From assembly GCF_021390515.1 (NCBI RefSeq), contig NZ_JAJUXI010000008.1, positions 186,001 through 250,000 on the forward strand: a stretch of DNA of 64,000 nt, in the 5' to 3' direction. Within the stretch, counting starts at the first letter, position 1. Each line of letters opens with the position of its first letter. Below are positions 54,239-61,112 of this stretch, piece after piece. Under the pieces are notes generated by a model. That model ran no database searches and was not told where the DNA came from. It saw only the letters and a program-made list of their open reading frames with translations. A program made the position numbers and the translations under genes. The DNA comes from Dyadobacter sp. CY326 (lineage in GTDB: Bacteria; Bacteroidota; Bacteroidia; Cytophagales; Spirosomataceae).

Positions 54239-54272
54239 TTTGCAGGTAAAATACAACCGGTTTTTACTTTTG
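54239..54272 (+). promoter_or_regulatory. Two-box Bacteroidota promoter of the DJ-1/PfpI gene
   Basis: TTTG at 54239-54242 and TACTTTTG at 54265-54272 match the -33 and -7 elements, 22 bp apart. Transcription would start near 54278, so ATG 54335 is the proper start and the frame beginning at 54185 is not used. Confidence 0.62.
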
Positions 54273-54334
54273 ATCTCATTATCCAGGCAAAACCAACACC
54301 ACGAACACTTTATATTCCAAAAAACACTTACAAC

Positions 54335-54904
54335 ATGAATCGCAAAATATTGATTGTCACCGGGGATGGTGGCGAAAGTTATGAGACACTTTATGCCGTT
54401 CACCGCTTTCAGGAAGAAGGCGACATTGCCGTGATTGCTGCGCCTAGCAAGCGACGGCTTAATCTGGTGATGCACGATTTCGAACTCGGTTGGGACACAT
54501 ATGTGGAACGGCCTGGCTATTGTCTGGCTTCGGACCTGACGATTGAAGACGTGAAAGTAAACGACTATGATGCCATTCTGCTGCTGGGAGGCCGCGCACC
54601 TGAATATTTGCGCAACCACGCTGCGCTCCTGGAAGTAGTTCGTGAGTTTGATCGGCAGGGCAAATGGGTTTTTGCGATTTGCCACGGAATACAGATTCTT
54701 GTTACAGCAGGATTGGCCAAAGACAAAACACTGACTGCTTACGAACACGTACGAACAGAAATCGAAATGGGAGGCGGCACATATTCTACCCAACAGGCCA
54801 TTCGCGACGGCAACATTGTAACCGGACAAACCTGGCAATCACACCCAGACTTTTATCGCGAAGTTTTTGTGTGCCTTAAAGAAGCAGAACTGGTGGAAAA
54901 GTAA
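54335..54904 (+). CDS. DJ-1/PfpI-family protein
   Basis: A 189-residue flavodoxin-like protein of the DJ-1/PfpI superfamily. It has the conserved early Glu (GDGGESYE, about 14), ILLLGGRAPEYL, and the nucleophile elbow VFAICHGIQIL with Cys116 and His117, ending TGQTWQSHPDFYREVF. Members are proteases, deglycases or chaperones; the exact activity here is open. A separate promoter precedes it. Confidence 0.9.
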   Translation: MNRKILIVTGDGGESYETLYAVHRFQEEGDIAVIAAPSKRRLNLVMHDFELGWDTYVERPGYCLASDLTIEDVKVNDYDAILLLGGRAPEYLRNHAALLEVVREFDRQGKWVFAICHGIQILVTAGLAKDKTLTAYEHVRTEIEMGGGTYSTQQAIRDGNIVTGQTWQSHPDFYREVFVCLKEAELVEK

Positions 54905-54980
54905 AAGCTTTGGGTTGGTAATGTTATTGGTGTGTGATCATGTATATTACGGTTACATTAGCCAATATAACTTGCTCTTT

Positions 54981-55574
54981 ATGAAGAAATATCTTCTGCT
55001 CATCTTGCTCGCGATGCTCTCGGGTGAAGTTTTTTGCCAAAATGCAAACACGCTTTTTGTAACATATTCCCGCTCTAAACCTCAGCCTGTTTACAACAAA
55101 GATGTGGATGGAGGCGCTGGCTATAAGGCGGTTGCATCCAACGCTTTTGGAATCCGCTACTTAATGAAGAGCAGCAAGATCATCACATTCGAAACGGGGA
55201 TCGATTACAGCTCATTTGATTTCAAACTGGATCACGTTGACATGCCAAATATTGTCATTCCTGACATCACCCAGTCCATTGAAGTCGTGTCAATCCCGGT
55301 TTACGCTCATCTGACATTTCTTAAATATTTTTTCGTAAACGGCGGCCTGCTCACTGATATCGAAATTGATAAAAAGAACACTGATATAGACGAGCAAACC
55401 GGGATTGGCTTTGGCCTGGGCGCGGGCGTTAGTTACAATTACAAAAAGGTCAGCTTCTTTATAAATCCGTTTTTTGAACGCCACGGCTTAATAGGTCTTG
55501 GAAAACAGGAATCCGGTGTCCGTCAAAGCATTATAAACCCCGGCGGAAGAATTGGGATTGGATATGCTTTTTGA
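54981..55574 (+). CDS. Secreted small outer-membrane beta-barrel protein
   Basis: A 197-residue protein with a signal peptide (MKKYLLLILLAMLSGEVFCQ). The mature part has alternating strands typical of an OmpA/OprF-like 8-strand barrel: NTLFVTYSRSK, IITFETGIDYSSFDF, GIGFGLGAGVSYNY and the terminal GGRIGIGYAF. No named family is certain. The frame from 54867 would place 38 unrelated residues before the signal peptide and overlap the DJ-1 gene, so ATG 54981 is used. Confidence 0.78.
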   Translation: MKKYLLLILLAMLSGEVFCQNANTLFVTYSRSKPQPVYNKDVDGGAGYKAVASNAFGIRYLMKSSKIITFETGIDYSSFDFKLDHVDMPNIVIPDITQSIEVVSIPVYAHLTFLKYFFVNGGLLTDIEIDKKNTDIDEQTGIGFGLGAGVSYNYKKVSFFINPFFERHGLIGLGKQESGVRQSIINPGGRIGIGYAF

Positions 55575-55600
55575 GAAGGCGGTTATGAACTTCTTGTAAC

Positions 55601-55608
55601 TAGATTTG
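55601..55608 (+). promoter_or_regulatory. Candidate -7 box of the small lipoprotein gene
   Basis: TAGATTTG matches TAnnTTTG, 24 bp before ATG 55632. A TTTG lies 27 bp upstream, longer than the usual spacing. Confidence 0.45.
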
Positions 55609-55631
55609 AAATATTATAATCGAAATAGCCA

Positions 55632-56015
55632 ATGCGAAGATCTTCAAGCTTATTAGCAGCTGCGTTGGGTTGTCTTGCAATTTGTCTGACATCTTGTGAG
55701 GGAACGATGTATGAATCCGCAAAAACGTACGATTTAGAAGTCACCACCCCTGATCGCGACACGGTTTTTTTAATCAGAAACCGAAAACAACCCGTATTTA
55801 TCCGGTTTTCCTTTGACGGCGAACTTTCCCACCCGTCAGCCATACATTGGTCTACTGATCCGCGGTTTGAGTACAAAACTGAAATTCTGATCCCGGCCGG
55901 GAAGCCTGCCATTCCTGAGACGCAGGACGATTATTACAGCCAAATGGTGTATGTAAAATATGTTTCGCGGCACGATTCAACGGCAGGAAAACTGCGAATC
56001 AGGGTGAAAATTTAA
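55632..56015 (+). CDS. Small lipoprotein of unknown function
   Basis: A 127-residue protein with a lipoprotein signal peptide: MRRSSSLLAAALGCLAICLT followed by SC, so the lipid-bearing Cys is residue 22. The mature 105 residues look like a single beta-sandwich (TYDLEVTTPDRDTVFLI, FIRFSFDGELSHPSAIHW, GKLRIRVKI). No family recognised. It converges with the MFS gene. Confidence 0.72.
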   Translation: MRRSSSLLAAALGCLAICLTSCEGTMYESAKTYDLEVTTPDRDTVFLIRNRKQPVFIRFSFDGELSHPSAIHWSTDPRFEYKTEILIPAGKPAIPETQDDYYSQMVYVKYVSRHDSTAGKLRIRVKI

Positions 56016-56038
56016 TGTGCTGATCGGAAAAATTAGCG

Positions 56039-57340
56039 TCACCGTAGTTCATCCAGTTCCACAGTCTTCGCCGTCCTGGTCAGCAAATGAATGATTAGCC
56101 AGGCAATCAAATACGTGAAGCCGCAGATGGTGAAAATAATGTTGTAACCACCTTCGAGATTTCCAGCCGCTTTGTAACGATCCAGCAAGCTGCCGATCAA
56201 TATGGGAAATAAAATCCCTCCTACTGCTCCGGCCATTCCACCTATTCCTACAACGGAGCTCACGGCTTGTTTTGGGAAAAGATCGGACGGCAATGTGAAG
56301 ACGTTGGTCGCCCAGGCCTGATGCAATGCGACAGCGAAACTAATGAGGGCGACTGCGATCCATACATCGCCTGCAAATTGTATCAGGATTACCGATAATT
56401 CCAAGACAGCAAATGCCAACAGAACAGTTTTTCGCGCTTTCAATGTGGGCCACCCCTTTTTGATCAGCCACGAAGACAAATAACCGCCGCCTATGCTGCC
56501 GATTGTGGTTGCGGTATAAATCAGCATTAATTCGAGACTTGGTTTTTTGAGATCCAGGTTGAATGTGAATGCGAAATAAGATGGTAACCAAAAGAGGAAA
56601 AACCAGTAAATGGGATCAATGAGACCTTTTCCGGTAATGTAAGCCCAGGTTTGCGGGAATGTAAAAAGCTTGATCCATTTCACAGGCTGCTTCTCGGCAT
56701 CGTGCTCATCCTGATCCTGACCGCTGACAATATAATGCAATTCTTCTGCGCTGAGGCGTTTTTGCTGGGCAGGAATGTCATAATAAATCAGCCAGAAAAC
56801 AAGCCACACAAACCCCAGTGCACCCGTAATCCAGAACACTTCCTGCCAGCCATAATGACTTAATATCCAGGGCACGAGCAACAACGCAACGACCACACCA
56901 ACGCTCGTTCCGGCATTGAAAAGGCCCGTTGCCAGTGCACGTTCCTTCTTCGGAAACCATTCAGCAACCGTTTTGACCGCCGCCGGATAATTTCCTGCTT
57001 CCCCCAAACCAAGCCCCACGCGCGCCAGTCCAAAACCAAATGCACTCCTGGCCACCGCGTGCAACATGCCCGCAATGCTCCAAAAAACTATGGTGATCGA
57101 GTAACCCATTTTCGTCCCTATTTTATCAATCAACCATCCAAAAAGCAGCAAACCCAGCGCATAGGCCGACGTAAAGGCCATCACTATGCGCGCAAAATCG
57201 GTTTCCGTCCAGACGAATTCCTTTTCTAGGATCGGTTTGAGCAAACCAATGATTTGCCGGTCCAGATAATTAATGGTCGTAGCAGTGAAGAGGAGGACGA
57301 CGATGAACCAGCGGTAATTTTTACTATTTGGATTCGGCAT
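56039..57340 (-). CDS. MFS transporter of the anion:cation symporter (hexuronate/aldonate) type
   Basis: A 433-residue, 12-helix major-facilitator protein. The opening WFIVVLLFTATTINYLDRQI is the signature of the ACS family (ExuT, GarP and related sugar-acid:proton symporters); LGLGEAGNYPAAVKTVAEWF is the conserved loop after helix 4. It is 38 bp downstream of the PQQ dehydrogenase gene and ends the operon. The likely cargo is a sugar acid, possibly the product of that dehydrogenase. Confidence 0.92.
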   Translation of the reverse strand: MPNPNSKNYRWFIVVLLFTATTINYLDRQIIGLLKPILEKEFVWTETDFARIVMAFTSAYALGLLLFGWLIDKIGTKMGYSITIVFWSIAGMLHAVARSAFGFGLARVGLGLGEAGNYPAAVKTVAEWFPKKERALATGLFNAGTSVGVVVALLLVPWILSHYGWQEVFWITGALGFVWLVFWLIYYDIPAQQKRLSAEELHYIVSGQDQDEHDAEKQPVKWIKLFTFPQTWAYITGKGLIDPIYWFFLFWLPSYFAFTFNLDLKKPSLELMLIYTATTIGSIGGGYLSSWLIKKGWPTLKARKTVLLAFAVLELSVILIQFAGDVWIAVALISFAVALHQAWATNVFTLPSDLFPKQAVSSVVGIGGMAGAVGGILFPILIGSLLDRYKAAGNLEGGYNIIFTICGFTYLIAWLIIHLLTRTAKTVELDELR

Positions 57341-57378
57341 TACAAGGCGGGTTGGTTGTGAAATAGTTGCTCATTCGT

Positions 57379-59586
57379 TCAAGGCAATGCAAACGCGACA
57401 TACGTTCCGCCTGCTTTCAGGCCATATCGTGCCCCTCCCGCCGCGATTGCAATGTATTGCTTGCCATTGACCATGTAAGTAATGGGCGTGGCGAAACCTC
57501 CGGCGGGTAATTTGTATTCCCACACGACTTTTCCGGTTTTGGTGTCAAATGCCCTTAATTTTTCGTCATAAGTGGCTGCGATAAATAGCAAGCCACCTGC
57601 TGTGACAATCGGGCCTCCGTGATTTTCTGTGCCTGTTGGTGAGATGCCTTGCTTGGTGAGTTCGGGATATTCTCCCAATGTGACTTTCCAGAGATATTCG
57701 CCGGTGTTCAGGTCGATGGCATTCAATGTTCCCCAGGGCGGTTTAATGGCCGGGTAATTGTCCTGATCGCGGAACTGGACGTTGCCGTTGTTCACATAGG
57801 GCGGCGCATGCGGGAAATCGGCGACGGTTTTTTCAATGTCTGCAACGACGTGAATGTCGTTGGCAGCCGGTTTTGTTTCCACATTTAAAAGAAAATTCAC
57901 AAGCTCGTCACGATCTGCCTTGGCAATGTGCTGGAAAGATGGCATCCTGCCGCGGCCTGTTTCGAGCAATGTGCTGATCTGCGCGCGGGTCATTCGCTTT
58001 CCAATGTCTTTTAATGATGGATAAGCCTGCGTTGCTGGCGAACTTTTACCATCTGTTGCGTGGCAAGCCGCGCAGTTTGTGTTAAACAGAACATTGCCTT
58101 TTGATAATGTTTTTCCATCCGATTTTTCTTTCGCATCGCGCATTTTGAGCCACCAGAGCATGTTATTTGAATTGACATACATGATTCCATTCGGATCAGC
58201 CGCCGTTCCGCCCCACTCTGCCCCGCCGCCGATGCCGTAAAGAAGGCTGCCCTCCAATGTTGGCGGTTGGTTTTTGGGGCCTTTGATGCTGTTTGTGAAG
58301 CGGTCGAGCACGTAGGCGTGCGCTTCGGCCGTGCGGTTGGTAATGTCGGCTTCCGTTAATGTCTGATTTGCAAACGGAGCTGGTTTTACTGGAACTGGCT
58401 GCGTGGGCCAGGGCTGCTCGCCGGGCAATGCGTTGGCTGTGGGTGCAGCAATTTCTTTGACATCAAATAAGGGCTTACCCGTATCCCGATCAAAAAGGAA
58501 AATAAGGCCGTCTTTGGTAGCCTGCGCAACGGCGTCGACCGTTTTGCCTTTGCTTTTGACAGTGATCAAATTGGGCGGACAAGGAATGTCGCGGTCCCAA
58601 AGATCGTGGTGAACGGTTTGGAAATGCCATCTGCGCTTGCCGGTTTGGGCATCGAGCGCGATGACGCAATTGGCAAAAAGATTGGTTCCTTTTCTCGCGC
58701 CTCCATAAAAATCCACCGAAGGTGAGCCGGTCCCCAGAAACACAGTGCCACGTTTTTCATCGATCACCATTCCGGCCCAGCAGTTGGCGCCGCCTAGTTT
58801 CTTGTAAGAATCCTTTGACCAGGTTTCGTAACCATACTCACCGGGCAGCGGGATGGTCCTGAAAACCCAGGCGAGCTTTCCGGTGCGCACGTCGAATGCG
58901 CGAATGTGGCCGGGCAATGCGTCGCCGCCTTCTGAAACGGATGAACCGGTAATTAGCAAGTTTTTATAAATAACTCCGGGCGTTGTGGAGCGAATGTTGA
59001 AATTATTAATGTCATAACCATAGGTTTCTTTGTTGCCCAGTCCTTCATGAAAATCAACTTCTCCATTTTTACCAAAACCTTTGATTAATTGCCCATTATC
59101 AGCATTAATCGCATATAAAGTGGAACCGGCCGTATACAAAATTCGCCGGTCATTGCCTTCCTGCCAGTAAACCACGCCGCGCACGGGGTGAAATCTGGGC
59201 CGCACATTCGGGTCGGCAAAAGGATCGAATTTCCAAAGCTCTTTGCCGGTTGCTGCCTCGATGGCAAACACTTTAAGACGTGGCGTGGTGCCGTACATAA
59301 TGCCGTTGATGACAATGGGCTGACACTGCATGTCCATGCCGCGCTGCTGCGGATCTTTGTTCTCGCCCGTGTCATAAGACCAGGCCGGTTGCAGGTTTTT
59401 AACATTATCCTTATTAATCTGATTTAAGGCGGAATAACGGTTTCCCGCATTGTTTCCGCCGTATACGGGCCAATCTTCGCCGGGGTCCGAAGACTTTCCA
59501 GGTTTTGAAAACCTGGAAAGTCTCATTCCGCAGAAAAGCATAATTACCAATAGAAAAATCAGATATTTTGCAGCGTTTCGGGTCAT
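57379..59586 (-). CDS. PQQ-dependent dehydrogenase with embedded cytochrome c domain
   Basis: A 735-residue exported quinoprotein. An N-terminal hydrophobic segment (about 6-20) is followed by an eight-bladed PQQ propeller, with EDWPVYGGNNAGNRYSALNQ, WSYDTGENKD, AIEAATGKELWKFDP and the C-terminal GEYLWKVTLGEYPELTKQG, ENHGGPIVTAGGLLFIAAT. A haem c domain (about 490-580; CAACH motif, distal Met in GRGRMPSF) is inserted before the last blades, so electrons can pass from PQQ directly to haem. It resembles quinate/glucose-type dehydrogenases; the substrate is unknown. Residues 22-32 are encoded by a perfect palindrome. It lies between SusD and MFS genes. Confidence 0.92.
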   Translation of the reverse strand: MTRNAAKYLIFLLVIMLFCGMRLSRFSKPGKSSDPGEDWPVYGGNNAGNRYSALNQINKDNVKNLQPAWSYDTGENKDPQQRGMDMQCQPIVINGIMYGTTPRLKVFAIEAATGKELWKFDPFADPNVRPRFHPVRGVVYWQEGNDRRILYTAGSTLYAINADNGQLIKGFGKNGEVDFHEGLGNKETYGYDINNFNIRSTTPGVIYKNLLITGSSVSEGGDALPGHIRAFDVRTGKLAWVFRTIPLPGEYGYETWSKDSYKKLGGANCWAGMVIDEKRGTVFLGTGSPSVDFYGGARKGTNLFANCVIALDAQTGKRRWHFQTVHHDLWDRDIPCPPNLITVKSKGKTVDAVAQATKDGLIFLFDRDTGKPLFDVKEIAAPTANALPGEQPWPTQPVPVKPAPFANQTLTEADITNRTAEAHAYVLDRFTNSIKGPKNQPPTLEGSLLYGIGGGAEWGGTAADPNGIMYVNSNNMLWWLKMRDAKEKSDGKTLSKGNVLFNTNCAACHATDGKSSPATQAYPSLKDIGKRMTRAQISTLLETGRGRMPSFQHIAKADRDELVNFLLNVETKPAANDIHVVADIEKTVADFPHAPPYVNNGNVQFRDQDNYPAIKPPWGTLNAIDLNTGEYLWKVTLGEYPELTKQGISPTGTENHGGPIVTAGGLLFIAATYDEKLRAFDTKTGKVVWEYKLPAGGFATPITYMVNGKQYIAIAAGGARYGLKAGGTYVAFALP
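59491..59523. repeat. Perfect 33-bp palindromic element inside the PQQ dehydrogenase gene
   Basis: AGACTTTCCAGGTTTT (59491-59506), one central G, and AAAACCTGGAAAGTCT (59508-59523) form a perfect 16-bp inverted repeat. It makes exactly 11 codons (residues 22-32), keeps the frame, and sits between the signal segment and the mature domain. It has the look of a REP/MITE-like palindrome repeated in the genomes of this group; I did not notice a second full copy in this window. Confidence 0.88.
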
Positions 59587-59620
59587 TTTAGCAGTAATTG
59601 AGCGTTGCTATGCGCTGTTT

Positions 59621-61099
59621 TTAGTTCAAATTCGGATTAATAGACGTGTCCGTATAAGGCAGCGGAAACCAGTAATTAGCTTTTGTGATCGGTTTGATCG
59701 GCTGCAAATCGTCCGGACTTTTCTTGGCATTGGCTTCTTCCACTTTTTCCAATCGCACGAGGTCAAACCAGCGGGTTCTTTCACAGGCAAATTCCCAGGC
59801 ACGTTCCTGCACCACGGCATCAGCGAATTGAGCCGCGCTCAAACTGCCCATTGCCAACGGTTTCGTTCCGGCAGGAAGGCCGCGCAAGCGAACCTGGTTC
59901 AATGCATCATAAGCAGCCTGGTCCGGTCCGCCCTTTCCACGCGCTTTTGCCTCTGCATAAGTGGTAAGCACGTGCGGGTAACGCATCATCACGGTCGGAA
60001 GCGAAATGCTGGACGTTACAATGTTGCCTTTGATATACCACTTTTGATAATAAGGATGCTTGGTAAGGCTGTTTTGCCATGCAATTTTGGTCGCGCCTAA
60101 ACCAAACTCTGTGCGAAATGTGGCGTCCTTTCTCGGGCCAGCAGGGAAGTCGCGGAAGAAGTTGAGCTCGGCAAACATATCGTCCCAGCCGCCTTCTTCG
60201 CCCGGCATCGTCGTGTTTCCGTAAGTGGCATTGGCCGTTCCGCTGCCTGCTGCAAATCCACTGATCTGGAAAACGGCTTCTCTTGTTCCGGCAGAGGCAG
60301 GATCGTTTTCAAAAACTGCGGCAAATGTTGGCAAAAGCTCAAAACCGTAAAGTGCGCGGTTGTCGATCACTTCTTTTGCTTTGGCAGCAGCCAAGTCATA
60401 TTTGTCTGTTTGTTTCAAAGGCCAGCCTGCCATTGTCAGGTAAACTTCGGCCAAAAACGCTTTGGCTGCGCCTTTGTTCGCCCGTCCCGGATCGCGTTTT
60501 GCGTCGGGTAAATTGGTTTCTGCAACCTTCAAATCAGCAATGATCAGGTCGTAAACTTCCTGCGGCGTTGATTTTCCTACGGTCAGCAGTTCGTCCGAAT
60601 ATTCGCCTGCCGTAATGAGCGGAATGTTGCCGTAAAAGCGAACGAGCCAAAAGTAGGAGAACGCACGGATGAAGTGCGCTTCGCCGACAATAATGTCGAT
60701 CGTAGCCTTTGTTCCGACCGTTTTTTCCCAATTATTAATCACATTATTTGCCCCCTGAATGGCTTTGTAACAACCCGTATACACCGCATTGGAACGCTGG
60801 TTTGTTGTCGATGGGTTGAACTGGTCGAATTCCCGCCAGTCGGCTTTATTACTGGCCGGGTGCGTGGTTACATCGTCGCCGCCGAGCATGGCAGCTTGCG
60901 CGCCCGGGTGGATGAATCCGTAAGACCATTGTGATCCCAAACCTTTGTATGCGCCGGTTAGTGCCGATTCCAGTCCGTCTTGTGTGGCGAGCACATTTTC
61001 GCCGTAAAGTAAGCCCGTGGTGTCCTCTTCCAGGTAATTTTCGCAGCCTACGCCTGTCAAAAGCAATGCTGCCAGTATGAGTAAGTTATATTTTTTCAT
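59621..61099 (-). CDS. susD: SusD/RagB-family outer-membrane lipoprotein
   Basis: A 492-residue glycan-binding lipoprotein, partner of the SusC channel encoded 13 bp upstream. The signal MKKYNLLILAALLLTGVGC has its lipid Cys at about 19, followed by ENYLEEDTTG. TPR-like helices include YTGCYKAIQGANNVINNW, AHFIRAFSYFWLVRFYG and PQEVYDLIIADLKVAE; the C-terminal part has ERAWEFACERTRWFDLVRL and ends WFPLPYTDTSINPNL. Ligand unknown. The symbol denotes the family, not the starch system. Confidence 0.95.
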   Translation of the reverse strand: MKKYNLLILAALLLTGVGCENYLEEDTTGLLYGENVLATQDGLESALTGAYKGLGSQWSYGFIHPGAQAAMLGGDDVTTHPASNKADWREFDQFNPSTTNQRSNAVYTGCYKAIQGANNVINNWEKTVGTKATIDIIVGEAHFIRAFSYFWLVRFYGNIPLITAGEYSDELLTVGKSTPQEVYDLIIADLKVAETNLPDAKRDPGRANKGAAKAFLAEVYLTMAGWPLKQTDKYDLAAAKAKEVIDNRALYGFELLPTFAAVFENDPASAGTREAVFQISGFAAGSGTANATYGNTTMPGEEGGWDDMFAELNFFRDFPAGPRKDATFRTEFGLGATKIAWQNSLTKHPYYQKWYIKGNIVTSSISLPTVMMRYPHVLTTYAEAKARGKGGPDQAAYDALNQVRLRGLPAGTKPLAMGSLSAAQFADAVVQERAWEFACERTRWFDLVRLEKVEEANAKKSPDDLQPIKPITKANYWFPLPYTDTSINPNLN

Positions 61100-61112
61100 T
61101 TTTGATCAAAGA

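Noticed and set aside
53975..54838. Minus-strand frame of 287 codons across the AraC and DJ-1 genes
   Set aside because: It runs antisense through two well-supported genes and a promoter, without any domain.
59491..59523. The palindrome as a transcription terminator or CRISPR repeat
   Set aside because: It is inside an open coding frame without a T-tract, and no second spaced copy occurs next to it.
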